Source: Atlantibacter subterraneus (GTDB taxonomy: Bacteria; Pseudomonadota; Gammaproteobacteria; Enterobacterales; Enterobacteriaceae). Taken from it: a DNA stretch of 64,000 nucleotides. The position numbers and the translations under genes are program-made. The first letter of the stretch is position 1; every line of letters starts with the position of its first letter. The notes under the pieces were generated by a model that had not been told where the DNA came from, did no database searches, and saw only the letters and a list, made by a program, of their open reading frames with translations. The stretch covers positions 62,001 through 126,000 of the forward strand of contig NZ_VLPS01000005.1 in assembly GCF_007570865.1 (NCBI RefSeq), in the 5' to 3' direction. This document shows positions 55,852-64,000 of the stretch, one piece after another.

Positions 55852-56528
55852 AGATAAACCAGATTGATTTTTCGTGGCCGAAAGCAGCGCAGCCCTGTCT
55901 TAACGCGCTGTCGCTAGCGGTTTCTCCCCAGGAAAGCGTGGCGCTGATTGGCGATAACGGCGCGGGGAAATCCACCCTGTTGCGACTGATGGCGGGATTA
56001 CTGCAACCGACCCGGGGCGAGATCCAGATACAAAACCAACCGCTGGCGAAACTGAAAGCGCAGCAGCGCGCCAGGCTTATCGGCGTGCTGTTTCAGGAAG
56101 CGGAACATCAGATCCTGCACAGCGAAGTGTATGCCGAAGTGGCGTTCGGCTTGCGGTTGCAAAAACGGCCTGAAGCCGAGATCCGCCAGCGTACCGACGC
56201 GGCCCTGGCGCTGTGCGGGCTGGAAGAGGTGGCGCAGGCGCATCCGCTGGATCTGCACGTTGCGCAACGCCGGATGGTGGCGGTCGCCAGCCTGGAAGCG
56301 ATGGCACCGCCGTTGATTCTGCTGGATGAACCGAGCCGGGATTTCGACGCGCACTGGCTGGCTTTGTTCGAGCGCTGGCTGGCAGGCTGCAAACAGCGCG
56401 GCGATACCATCATCGCCATCAGCCATGATTACGATTTTACCCGCCGCCACTTTCCGCGCGTAATACAGCTCAGCGAGGGGCGCATCAGCAAGGACGGCAG
56501 TCCGGAACAGCTGTTGGTTAACGCATAA
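55845..56528 (+). CDS. ECF transporter ATPase, second subunit (EcfA'-like)
   Basis: A 227-residue ABC ATPase with Walker A GDNGAGKST (about residues 33-41), Q-loop LFQEAEHQI, Walker B LILLDEP and an intact H-loop AISHDYD. Its signature region reads LHVAQRR instead of LSGGQ, so the signature is degenerate. With the first ATPase it would form a heterodimer having one canonical and one degenerate ATP site. ATG 55845 (MLKINQ) is chosen, overlapping the previous stop by 7 bases; the frame from 55812 would only add residues overlapping the first ATPase. It is the last gene of the operon. Confidence 0.86.
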   Translation: MLKINQIDFSWPKAAQPCLNALSLAVSPQESVALIGDNGAGKSTLLRLMAGLLQPTRGEIQIQNQPLAKLKAQQRARLIGVLFQEAEHQILHSEVYAEVAFGLRLQKRPEAEIRQRTDAALALCGLEEVAQAHPLDLHVAQRRMVAVASLEAMAPPLILLDEPSRDFDAHWLALFERWLAGCKQRGDTIIAISHDYDFTRRHFPRVIQLSEGRISKDGSPEQLLVNA

Positions 56529-56552
56529 AAAAAAGGGCCGCATCAGCGGCCC
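56527..56552 (-). terminator. tktA terminator
   Basis: On the minus strand GGGCCGC-TGAT-GCGGCCC is followed by eight T, about 20 bases past the tktA stop. The same hairpin also closes the ECF operon on the plus strand, where a CACTTTTAC tail makes it weaker. Confidence 0.9.
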
Positions 56553-56571
56553 TCACTTTTACTGTGGCGAA

Positions 56572-58563
56572 TTACAGAATCGCTTTCGCCTGTTTCACCA
56601 CGTTTTCTACGGTGAAGCCGAACTCTTCAAACAGCTGCTCTGCCGGTGCAGACTCACCGAAGGTGGTCATACCGACAACCGCGCCGTTCAGGCCGACGTA
56701 TTTGTACCAGTAGTCAGCGATACCCGCTTCTACCGCTACGCGTGCAGCAACCGCTTTCGGCAGCACGGATTCACGGTATGCCGCATCCTGCTTCTCAAAC
56801 GCATCGGTAGACGGCATGGAAACCACGCGCGCTTTGATGCCTTCTGCTGACAGTTGATCCCACGCCGCCACAGCCAGTTCAACTTCGGAACCGGTGGCAA
56901 TCAGGATCAGCTGCGGCTGGCCGTCGCAATCTTTCAGCACGTAACCGCCGCGAGCGATATCCGCCAGCTGCTGCTCGGTACGCTCTTGCTGTGCCAGGTT
57001 CTGACGGGAGAGGATCAGCGCGGTCGGGCCGTCCTGACGCTCAACGCCGTATTTCCACGCTACCGCGGATTCCACCTGGTCACACGGACGCCATGTGGAC
57101 ATGTTCGGGGTGACGCGCAGGGAAGCGGTCTGCTCTACCGGCTGGTGGGTCGGGCCGTCTTCGCCCAGACCGATGGAGTCGTGGGTGTAAACCATCACCT
57201 GACGCTGTTTCATCAGCGCAGCCATACGCACCGCGTTACGGGCGTATTCCACAAACATCAGGAAGGTGGAAGTGTACGGCAGGAAGCCGCCGTGCAGGGC
57301 GATACCGTTAGCGATAGCGGTCATACCGAATTCGCGCACGCCGTAGTGAATGTAGTTGCCTGCTGCGTCTTCGTTAATCGCTTTCGAGCCGGACCAGATC
57401 GTCAGGTTAGACGGGGCCAGGTCAGCGGAGCCGCCGAGGAATTCCGGCAACAGCGGGCCAAAGGCTTCGATGGCGTTCTGGGATGCTTTACGGCTGGCGA
57501 TTTTCGCCGGGTTAGCCTGCAGCTTAGCGATGAATTCGTTGGCTTTCGCGTCGAAGTCAGCCGGCATTTCGCCTTTCATACGACGGGTAAACTCAGCAGC
57601 CTGCTCCGGGAAGGCTTTCGCGTAGGCAGCGAATTTCTCATTCCAGGCGGATTCTTTGGCTGCGCCTGCTTCTTTCGCATCCCACTGCGCATAGATCTCA
57701 GACGGGATTTCAAAGGCAGCGTGTTTCCAGCCCAACGCTTCGCGGGTCAGCGCCACTTCTGCGTCGCCCAGCGGCGCGCCGTGGGAGTCGTGCGTACCGG
57801 CTTTGTTCGGAGAACCGAAGCCGATAACGGTTTTGCACATCAGCAGGGACGGCTTGTCGGTCACGGCACGGGCTTCTTCCACGGCGCGCTTGATTGCGTC
57901 CGCGTCATGGCCGTCCACGCCGCGTACCACGTGCCAGCCGTAGGCTTCAAAGCGTTTGGCGGTATCGTCGGTAAACCAGCCTTCCACGTGACCGTCGATG
58001 GAGATACCGTTGTCGTCATAGAACGCTACCAGCTTGCCGAGCTTCAGGGTACCGGCCAGGGAGCACACCTCGTGGGAGATGCCTTCCATCATGCAGCCAT
58101 CGCCCATAAACGCCCAGGTGAAGTGGTCGACAATGTCGTGACCCGGGCGGTTGAACTGCGCCGCCAGCGTTTTTTCGGCGATAGCCATGCCCACGGCGTT
58201 AGCGATGCCCTGGCCCAGCGGACCGGTGGTGGTTTCCACGCCAGCGGTGTAGCCCACTTCCGGGTGGCCCGGGGTTTTCGAGTGCAGCTGGCGGAAGTTT
58301 TTCAGCTCGTCAATCGGCAGGTCATAGCCGGTGAGGTGCAGCAGGCTGTAAATCAGCATTGAGCCGTGGCCGTTGGACAGCACAAAGCGGTCGCGGTCAG
58401 CCCAGGCCGGGTTGTTGGGGTTATGGTTCAGGAAATCACGCCACAGGACTTCGGCAATGTCAGCCATGCCCATCGGGGCGCCCGGGTGACCGGATTTGGC
58501 TTTCTGTACTGCGTCCATGCTTAGCGCACGAATAGCATTGGCAAGCTCTTTACGAGAGGACAT
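56572..58563 (-). CDS. tktA: TktA, transketolase
   Basis: A 663-residue thiamine-diphosphate enzyme of the pentose phosphate pathway, identical in length to E. coli TktA. The cofactor-binding motif begins at [15 protein letters not shown] (near residue 153) and includes the DNGISIDG segment; the transketolase motif [15 protein letters not shown] is near 461. The upstream 290 bases hold an unusual perfect palindrome and no gene. Confidence 0.97.
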   Translation of the reverse strand: MSSRKELANAIRALSMDAVQKAKSGHPGAPMGMADIAEVLWRDFLNHNPNNPAWADRDRFVLSNGHGSMLIYSLLHLTGYDLPIDELKNFRQLHSKTPGHPEVGYTAGVETTTGPLGQGIANAVGMAIAEKTLAAQFNRPGHDIVDHFTWAFMGDGCMMEGISHEVCSLAGTLKLGKLVAFYDDNGISIDGHVEGWFTDDTAKRFEAYGWHVVRGVDGHDADAIKRAVEEARAVTDKPSLLMCKTVIGFGSPNKAGTHDSHGAPLGDAEVALTREALGWKHAAFEIPSEIYAQWDAKEAGAAKESAWNEKFAAYAKAFPEQAAEFTRRMKGEMPADFDAKANEFIAKLQANPAKIASRKASQNAIEAFGPLLPEFLGGSADLAPSNLTIWSGSKAINEDAAGNYIHYGVREFGMTAIANGIALHGGFLPYTSTFLMFVEYARNAVRMAALMKQRQVMVYTHDSIGLGEDGPTHQPVEQTASLRVTPNMSTWRPCDQVESAVAWKYGVERQDGPTALILSRQNLAQQERTEQQLADIARGGYVLKDCDGQPQLILIATGSEVELAVAAWDQLSAEGIKARVVSMPSTDAFEKQDAAYRESVLPKAVAARVAVEAGIADYWYKYVGLNGAVVGMTTFGESAPAEQLFEEFGFTVENVVKQAKAIL

Positions 58564-58672
58564 TTTGACTCCAGATCGGATAGTTAAAGGACAAAGCGTG
58601 TTAACGACTTGACGATGGCTCGTTATGGGCTACGCCCGGAAAAATTGAACCACAATGTAACCCAAGCCGCTT

Positions 58673-58697
58673 TCCATGTACATGCTATGTACATGGA
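58673..58697. promoter_or_regulatory. 25-base perfect palindrome upstream of tktA
   Basis: TCCATGTACAT-GCT-ATGTACATGGA has two perfect 11-base arms. Each arm also contains ATGTACAT, itself palindromic. It lies 110-134 bases before the tktA start and about 155 bases before loiP. It could be an operator for either divergent gene or an mRNA hairpin; I do not recognise the binding protein. Confidence 0.55.
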
Positions 58698-58738
58698 GCA
58701 TCCTTTTGCCGCTTAAGAAATCTCTGGATCCTTCTCGC

Positions 58739-58752
58739 AGCTTGCGCAAGCT
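58739..58752. repeat. 14-base palindrome in the tktA-loiP spacer
   Basis: AGCTTGCGCAAGCT is a perfect palindrome, flanked by a direct repeat CTTCTCGC at 58731-58738 and 58751-58758. It lies about 100 bases upstream of loiP. Confidence 0.4.
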
Positions 58753-58851
58753 TCTCGCCCAGACCCTCAGCACTTCTTTATACTGAGTGTTACCGGCACG
58801 TTAATGTGCTAAACAAAAACTGATTACGACACTTTTAGCGGAAGCCTACAC

Positions 58852-59610
58852 ATGAAGATGCGCGCGATATTGCCAGGCCTGGTTGCCGTTGCTCTGCTGA
58901 GCGGTTGCCAGAATATGGACTCCAACGGCTTGCTCACCTCCGGCGCCGAGGCGTTTCAGGCGTATACCTTAAGCGATGCGCAGGTCAAAACGCTCAGCGA
59001 TGAAGCCTGTAAAGAGATGGACAGCAAGGCGACGATTGCGCCAGCGGGAAGCCAGTACGCTCAGCGTCTGAATACCATTGCCTCCGCGCTGGGCGATAAC
59101 ATCAACGGCCAGCCGGTAAACTATAAGGTTTACATGGCGAAAGACGTCAACGCCTTCGCCATGGCGAACGGCTGTATCCGCGTTTACAGCGGATTGATGG
59201 ACATGATGAACGACAACGAAGTCGAAGCGGTCATCGGCCATGAAATGGGCCACGTGGCGCTGGGGCACGTCAAAAAAGGGATGCAGGTGGCGCTGGGTAC
59301 TAACGCCGCGCGCGTTGCCGCTGCTTCTGCGGGCGGCGTGATCGGCAGCCTGTCGCAGTCGCAGCTTGGCGATTTGGGCGAGAAACTGGTGAACGCACAG
59401 TTCTCCCAGCGCCAGGAATCGGAAGCGGATGACTATTCTTACGATCTGCTGCGCAAACGCGGGATCAACCCTATCGGGCTGGCAACCAGTTTCGAGAAGC
59501 TCCAGACGCTGGAAGCGGGCCGCCAAAGCTCGATGTTTGACGACCACCCGGCTTCCGCCGAACGCGCCCAGCATATTCGCGATCGCATGAAAGCGGATGG
59601 GATTAAGTAA
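58852..59610 (+). CDS. loiP: LoiP, outer-membrane metalloprotease lipoprotein
   Basis: A 252-residue M48-family zinc metalloprotease, same length as E. coli LoiP (YggG). The lipobox LLSGC puts the lipidated cysteine at residue 19. The zinc motif HEMGH is at residues 130-134, and the third ligand is in the downstream ESEADDYSYDLL. In E. coli it is an outer-membrane protease induced at low osmolarity that depends on BepA. It is divergent from tktA and converges with speB. Confidence 0.94.
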   Translation: MKMRAILPGLVAVALLSGCQNMDSNGLLTSGAEAFQAYTLSDAQVKTLSDEACKEMDSKATIAPAGSQYAQRLNTIASALGDNINGQPVNYKVYMAKDVNAFAMANGCIRVYSGLMDMMNDNEVEAVIGHEMGHVALGHVKKGMQVALGTNAARVAAASAGGVIGSLSQSQLGDLGEKLVNAQFSQRQESEADDYSYDLLRKRGINPIGLATSFEKLQTLEAGRQSSMFDDHPASAERAQHIRDRMKADGIK

Positions 59611-59611
59611 T

Positions 59612-59638
59612 AAAAAAGCGCCGAGAGGCGCTTTTTTT
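59612..59638. terminator. Bidirectional terminator loiP/speB
   Basis: A6-GCGCC-GAGA-GGCGC-T7 between the converging loiP and speB genes; both strands have a proper T-run. Confidence 0.9.
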
Positions 59639-59659
59639 ATCGCAGGCAAACCCGCCAGA

Positions 59660-60580
59660 TTACTCGCCTTTCTTGGCAGCCTGAATATACAGCATCTCCA
59701 GCGCTAAGGTTGCCGCTGCCAGCGCGGTGATTTCAGACTGGTCGTAAGCCGGAGCCACTTCTACTACGTCCATACCCACGATGTTCAGATCCTTCAGGCC
59801 GCGCACCAGCTTGATGGCGCGATCGGAAGTCAGACCGCCGATCACCGGGGTGCCGGTGCCCGGTGCGAATGCCGGATCCAGGCAGTCGATGTCGAAGGTC
59901 AGGTAAACCGGCAGATCGCCAACGATCTGCTTAACCTGGGCGATGATATCGTCCACGCCGCGATCGTTCACCTGGCAGGCGTCCAGTACGGTGAAGCCGT
60001 TATCTTTATCGAATTCGGTGCGGATGCCGATTTGCACCGAATGGTTTGGATCGATCAGGCCTTCGTTTGGCGCGGTGTAGAACATGGTGCCGTGGTCGAA
60101 CTCGCAGCCGTTAGCATAGGTATCGGTGTGCGCATCAAAGTGTACCAGCGCCATTTTGCCGAAGTGCTTCGCATGAGCGCGTAGCAGCGGCAGAGTCACG
60201 AAGTGGTCGCCACCGAAAGAGAGCATACGTTTACCGGCAGCCAGCAGTTTCTCCGCATGGGCCTGCAGTTTTTCGCTCATTTCACGGGCATCGCCGAAGG
60301 CGTAAACCAGATCGCCGCAGTCCACCACGTTCAGGCGCTCGCGCATGTCGAAGTTCCACGGAAAGCGGTTGTGTTCCCAGGCGAGGTTAGTGGAGACCTG
60401 GCGGATCGCCGCCGGACCGTGACGGCCACCGGCGCGGCCAGAGGTCGCCATATCGAAAGGTACGCCGGTGATCACCCAGTCAGCGTCGCTGTCGTAGGGC
60501 TGGAAATTCATTGGTAAACGCAAAAAACCAAAGGCGTTGGATACCAGAGAGTTATCGTATTGATGGCCTAAGGTGCTCAT
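59660..60580 (-). CDS. speB: SpeB, agmatinase
   Basis: A 306-residue manganese ureohydrolase that splits agmatine into putrescine and urea; same length as E. coli SpeB. The metal motifs [23 protein letters not shown] and [19 protein letters not shown] are all intact. It follows speA, which makes agmatine, with a terminator in the 174-base gap between them, so expression is probably only partly linked. Confidence 0.97.
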   Translation of the reverse strand: MSTLGHQYDNSLVSNAFGFLRLPMNFQPYDSDADWVITGVPFDMATSGRAGGRHGPAAIRQVSTNLAWEHNRFPWNFDMRERLNVVDCGDLVYAFGDAREMSEKLQAHAEKLLAAGKRMLSFGGDHFVTLPLLRAHAKHFGKMALVHFDAHTDTYANGCEFDHGTMFYTAPNEGLIDPNHSVQIGIRTEFDKDNGFTVLDACQVNDRGVDDIIAQVKQIVGDLPVYLTFDIDCLDPAFAPGTGTPVIGGLTSDRAIKLVRGLKDLNIVGMDVVEVAPAYDQSEITALAAATLALEMLYIQAAKKGE

Positions 60581-60610
60581 TGATATGACCTCTTTCGTAA
60601 AGTCGATGTA

Positions 60611-60654
60611 AAAAAAATCCCCTCCGCGTCGTTAAGCCCGACGAGGAAGGGATT
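60611..60654 (-). terminator. speA terminator
   Basis: On the minus strand an extended stem (AATCCC...CGTCG / CGACG...GGGATT with small bulges) is followed by TTTTTTT. It lies about 100 bases past the speA stop. Confidence 0.8.
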
Positions 60655-60754
60655 GATTAGAGTCAGTTTGCTGGCGCGAATTATCGCCGTGTTTGATGCC
60701 GGGTTCAAGCGTCTGCATGCCCATCAGTATAGCCAGGCAGACGCAGCCGGGTAG

Positions 60755-62731
60755 TTACTCGTCTTCCAGGTAAGTGTACCCGTAAAGACCGGCTTCAAAC
60801 TCTTCGAGGAACTGCTGTTGCAGCGCATCGTCCAGATCGGTGTTTTTCACCTGATCGCGGAACTGGGTCAGCAGCGTACCCGGATCGAGCTGCACGTATT
60901 GCAGCATATCCGCCACGGTATCCCCTTCGTCGGACAGCTCCACTTCGACGCTGCCATCAGGGAATACAAACACGTCAACCGCTTCGGTATCGCCGAACAG
61001 GTTGTGCATGTTGCCAAGAATTTCCTGATACGCGCCCACCATAAAGAAGCCCAGCATCGGCGGGTTCTCCGGGTCGTACTCCGGCATCGGCATGGTGGTG
61101 GCAATCCCGTCGCCGTCGATATAGTGATCGATGGCACCGTCAGAGTCACAGGTGATATCCAGCAGCACCGCGCGACGTTCCGGGATCTGGTTCAGCCCTT
61201 CCAGCGGCATCACCGGGAACAGCTGGTCGATACCCCAGGCATCCGGCATCGACTGGAACAGGGAGAAGTTGATGTACATCTTGTCCGCCATACGTTCCTG
61301 CAATTCGTCGATTATCGGACGATGGGCGCGGTTGCTCGGATCAAGCTGTTTCTGCACTTCATGACACATGCTCAGGTAGAGCTGCTCCGCCCACGCGCGC
61401 TCCTGCAGGCTAAACGCGCCAGAGGAATAGCCCACGTGAATGTCATGCAGGTCCATCTGGCTGTCGTGCAGCCATTCGCGCAGCGAGCGGCGGGTGCCCG
61501 GCTCGTGCATCTCCTGCCAGGTTTCCCACATGCTTTGCAGCGCGCGCGCCGCGTCTTCAGCAGGCGCGGTGGGCACGGTGTATTCGTTGCGCTCAACGCC
61601 GATGATATTGGATACCAGCACGGTATGGTGCGCGGTGACTGCGCGGCCAGACTCGGTGATCACCGTCGGGTGCGGCAGTCCGTTTTCTTCACAGGCATCG
61701 CCAATCGCCCAAATGATGTTGTTGGCGTATTCGTTCAGACCGTAGTTCACCGAGCAGTCAGACTGCGAACGGGTGCCTTCATAGTCCACGCCCAGACCAC
61801 CGCCCACGTCGAAGCACTGGATATTCACGCCCAGCTTATGCAGTTCAACGTAGAAACGCGCCGATTCACGTACGCCGGTAGCGATGTCGCGAATATTGGC
61901 CATCTGCGAGCCGAGGTGGAAATGCAGCAGTTGCAGGCTGTCGAGGCGGCCCGCTTCGCGCAGCATCTCAACCAGTTGCAGCACCTGGGTCGCCGCCAGG
62001 CCGAATTTTGATTTTTCGCCGCCGGAGGACTGCCATTTGCCAGAGCCCTGGGACGCCAGACGGGCACGCACGCCCAGACGCGGCACCACGTTCAGCCGCT
62101 CGGCCTCTTCCAGCACGATGCGGATTTCCGACATTTTCTCGATAACCAGATAGACCTTGTGGCCCATCTTTTCACCAATTAATGCCAGACGAATGTACTC
62201 ACGGTCTTTATAGCCGTTACAGACGATAACGGAACGCGTCATGCCCGCATGGGCCAGCACGGCCATCAGCTCCGCTTTAGAGCCTGCTTCCAGGCCCAGC
62301 GGTTCGCCAGAGTGGATCAGCGTTTCGATGACGCGACGATGCTGGTTAACCTTAATCGGGTACACCAGGAAATAGTCGCCGTTATAGCCATAGGATTCGC
62401 GCGCGCGTTTAAACGCGGCATTAATAGAACGCAGGCGGTGCTGCAAAATCTGCGGGAAGCAGAATAACGCAGGCAAGCGCTGACCTTGCGCTTCACGGGC
62501 TTTCACCAGTTTGGCGAGATCCACGCGGGCTTCCGGGACGTCGGGATCCGGGCAGACGCTGATATGGCCCAGTTCGTTGACGTCATAGTAATTATTGCCC
62601 CACCAGGCAATGTTGTAGGTGCGCAGCATTTTACTGGCTTCCTGAGAACTCATTGCAACCTCCTGCATGGAACGTAGTACACCCTGTTCGCCTGCTGACG
62701 AAGGCGAAAACGAATACATGTCGTCAGACAT
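60755..62731 (-). CDS. speA: SpeA, biosynthetic arginine decarboxylase
   Basis: A 658-residue PLP enzyme, the exact E. coli length, that decarboxylates arginine to agmatine. The PLP lysine is in [13 protein letters not shown] (near residue 127), and GLGVDYEGT and LDITCDSDG segments belong to the alanine-racemase-like barrel family. ATG 62731 (MSDDMY) follows GAGG by six bases; an in-frame ATG at 62743 would add four residues. Its start is overlapped by the small gene yqgB. Confidence 0.96.
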   Translation of the reverse strand: MSDDMYSFSPSSAGEQGVLRSMQEVAMSSQEASKMLRTYNIAWWGNNYYDVNELGHISVCPDPDVPEARVDLAKLVKAREAQGQRLPALFCFPQILQHRLRSINAAFKRARESYGYNGDYFLVYPIKVNQHRRVIETLIHSGEPLGLEAGSKAELMAVLAHAGMTRSVIVCNGYKDREYIRLALIGEKMGHKVYLVIEKMSEIRIVLEEAERLNVVPRLGVRARLASQGSGKWQSSGGEKSKFGLAATQVLQLVEMLREAGRLDSLQLLHFHLGSQMANIRDIATGVRESARFYVELHKLGVNIQCFDVGGGLGVDYEGTRSQSDCSVNYGLNEYANNIIWAIGDACEENGLPHPTVITESGRAVTAHHTVLVSNIIGVERNEYTVPTAPAEDAARALQSMWETWQEMHEPGTRRSLREWLHDSQMDLHDIHVGYSSGAFSLQERAWAEQLYLSMCHEVQKQLDPSNRAHRPIIDELQERMADKMYINFSLFQSMPDAWGIDQLFPVMPLEGLNQIPERRAVLLDITCDSDGAIDHYIDGDGIATTMPMPEYDPENPPMLGFFMVGAYQEILGNMHNLFGDTEAVDVFVFPDGSVEVELSDEGDTVADMLQYVQLDPGTLLTQFRDQVKNTDLDDALQQQFLEEFEAGLYGYTYLEDE

Positions 62732-62891
62732 AGCGAACCTCAAACTCTGTTGGAAGTGTATACCCGATACCGTCGGGCATAGCGAAGTTGACTACTATCG
62801 CAGCGTTAAAATGCGATAACAACCCATAAACAGCCGGACCTGGCAGCATAGTACGCTGACCGCCCCGCTGTGCGACCGGTTTCATATTCAT
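62724..62891 (-). CDS. yqgB: YqgB, small protein upstream of speA
   Basis: A 55-residue product read from ATG 62891 (MNMKPVAQ); ATG 62885 is an alternative. MKPVAQ and the segment [14 protein letters not shown] correspond to E. coli YqgB (about 43 residues), which I recall as having YGLLSQFQAAIVVN. The C-terminal part differs from E. coli and runs through the speA ribosome-binding site, ending 8 bases inside speA in another frame. No strong Shine-Dalgarno is visible. The hydrophobic middle could contact membranes. The function is unknown; the overlap suggests that its translation affects speA. Confidence 0.7.
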   Translation of the reverse strand: MNMKPVAQRGGQRTMLPGPAVYGLLSHFNAAIVVNFAMPDGIGYTLPTEFEVRYV

Positions 62892-63622
62892 ATCATTGTA
62901 AAACACGTATCCGAACGCTGTATGACAGGTTCGACGAAACCACGAGAAAACCCTTGCTGAGCAAGAGCGCCCTTGTTCAGTTATCGCAAGCCTTAACCGG
63001 CCCGGGAATCCTGAGAAGCGCCGAGATGGGTAGAACATCGGCAGGTTTGCAAAAAAGGGATGCAGGTTGAGAGGGACAACAGTACACCAGAACGGTGTGA
63101 CAGATTCTGCAGATTACTCCGATTCATTATTTCGTATCACCTCCACGCCAGCCTTTAGGGGCAAGCGACAAGCAAAGCTAATGGTTAATGCTCAACCCGG
63201 CTGGAAGTGGCGACACGAACAATCGTCGTGCGCTTTTTTTCACCCTTCGCTGCAAAAGCGAAAATGGAGAAGCCGCGCGCGCCGTTTTATACCGACAACA
63301 GGGGGTAAATGCAAAATAAAAATCGCGTGATTGACGCCGATGTCAGGAAATATTGCCATTTCCACCGTTTCGCCTGTTTAACGCCGGGTAAAAATCGCTG
63401 GAAAAGGGATGAATAAATGACCTAGAATAGCCGTCCAGATGTTAATCCATCTATATACCCATTGTGCTTCAGGATACTTTGCACAAGGCGAAACCGCCCG
63501 GTAAGAGAAAAAGAGGATTAACACTCATCGCCTGTATTGCCTGCAAGCCGCTGCCAGAAGGCAGGTAAGTGCTTTTAATACAATACGTTGAGTCAACATA
63601 TTAATACCGAGTTTAAACGAAT
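62892..63622. other. Long divergent region between yqgB/speA and metK
   Basis: About 730 bases without a convincing gene. It contains the speA/yqgB promoter side, then from about 63400 the metK promoter with tandem MetJ-type boxes, and a metK leader of roughly 160 bases. Short open frames at 62870-63070 and 63067-63330 on the plus strand have no ribosome-binding site or recognisable sequence and are not called. Confidence 0.5.
63429..63452 (+). promoter_or_regulatory. Tandem MetJ boxes upstream of metK
   Basis: Three adjacent octamers, AGCCGTCC, AGATGTTA and ATCCATCT, agree with the metbox AGACGTCT at six, five and five of eight positions and are in phase, as MetJ requires. A TATATA element follows directly at about 63453, so bound MetJ would block the promoter. 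Confidence 0.6.
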
Positions 63623-64000
63623 ATGGCTAAACACCTTTTTACATCCGAGTCTGTATCAGAAGGGCATCCCGATAAAATCGCTGACCAGATCTCCGATGCA
63701 GTCCTTGACGCAATCCTGGAACAAGATCCGAAAGCGCGCGTGGCCTGCGAAACTTATGTGAAAACCGGCATGGTTTTAGTGGGCGGTGAAATCACCACCA
63801 GCGCATGGGTTGATATCGAAGAGATCACCCGCAACACGGTCCGCGAAATCGGCTACGTGCATTCTGATATGGGCTTTGATGCCAACTCCTGCGCGGTGTT
63901 AAGTGCAATTGGCAAACAGTCTCCGGACATCAACCAGGGCGTTGACCGCACCGATCCGCTGGAACAAGGCGCGGGCGACCAGGGCCTGATGTTTGGTTAT
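63623..64000 (+). CDS. metK: MetK, S-adenosylmethionine synthetase (N-terminal part)
   Basis: The first 126 codons are present; the gene runs off the right edge. The N-terminus [18 protein letters not shown] holds the ATP-binding GHPDK, and [11 protein letters not shown] near residue 120 is the family ATP-binding hexapeptide region (GAGDQG). The enzyme makes S-adenosylmethionine from methionine and ATP. Upstream metboxes indicate repression by MetJ. The sequence is essentially that of E. coli MetK. Confidence 0.97.
   Translation, partial: MAKHLFTSESVSEGHPDKIADQISDAVLDAILEQDPKARVACETYVKTGMVLVGGEITTSAWVDIEEITRNTVREIGYVHSDMGFDANSCAVLSAIGKQSPDINQGVDRTDPLEQGAGDQGLMFGY

Noticed and set aside
56854-58362. 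502-residue plus-strand open frame opposite tktA
   Set aside because: Complete overlap with tktA on the other strand; composition and lack of motifs mark it as a shadow.
60818-62011. 397-residue plus-strand open frame opposite speA
   Set aside because: Antisense shadow of speA.
62870-63330. Small plus-strand frames (62870-63070 and 63067-63330) in the speA-metK spacer
   Set aside because: No ribosome-binding site, no recognised sequence, and one overlaps the better supported yqgB; not enough to call genes.

Overview
The window is an ordinary-looking chromosome segment of a member of the Enterobacteriaceae. Nearly every gene has a recognisable Escherichia coli counterpart, in the same order as the E. 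coli yqeB-to-metK stretch, but several local differences show that it is not E. coli. The scpA-argK-scpBC block, ygfS, sibC and the yggC/yggF/cmt genes are missing. An RpiR-type regulator, a tri-haem peroxidase and an ECF transporter operon are present instead. I see no prophage, insertion sequence, CRISPR array or tRNA gene.

Region 1 (1-18186) is a purine-catabolism and molybdenum-hydroxylase island. yqeB (only its first codons), yqeC and mocA act in maturation of the molybdenum cofactor. ygfK, ssnA, ygfM and xdhD form a tight operon for an Fe-S/flavin/molybdenum oxidoreductase system and an aminohydrolase. xanQ, guaD and ghxQ import xanthine and guanine/hypoxanthine and deaminate guanine. 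The divergent uacF/uacT pair serves anaerobic urate use. Upstream of ygfK there is a textbook sigma-54 promoter with TTTGTGA/TCACAAA half-sites at upstream-activator distance. The TTGTGA hexamer recurs near xanQ and between uacF and uacT, which suggests a shared regulon.

Region 2 (18187-27570) holds housekeeping genes: lysS, prfB with its +1 programmed frameshift, recJ, dsbC, xerD, fldB, cptA/sdhE, ygfZ and the hemolysin-III family gene yqfA. Region 3 (27700-32778) carries yqfB, an RpiR-type regulator with bglA, a YhjA-like cytochrome c peroxidase behind a perfect FNR box, and the reductase gene ygfF. Region 4 (32840-43432) contains gcvTHP with recognisable PurR and GcvA sites, ubiI-ubiH-pepP-ygfB, and zapA-6S RNA-ygfA.

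Region 5 (43479-56528) contains serA, rpiA, argP, yggE, argO, mscS, and the glycolytic fbaA, pgk and epd. These are followed by a five-gene plus-strand operon: a PPC/DUF296 protein plus a complete ECF transporter (S component, EcfT and two ATPases). Its substrate cannot be named from sequence. It sits behind an FNR-like site placed exactly for class II activation, and its two ATPases show complementary motif losses. I regard this and the putative sigma-54 purine regulon as the most interesting parts of the window.

Region 6 (56572-64000) contains tktA with an unusual 25-bp palindrome upstream, loiP, speB, speA preceded by an overlapping small gene yqgB, and the start of metK behind MetJ-type boxes. 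Many genes end in clear intrinsic terminators, which are listed. All functional assignments rest on recognition of family sequences and motifs; no searches were run.
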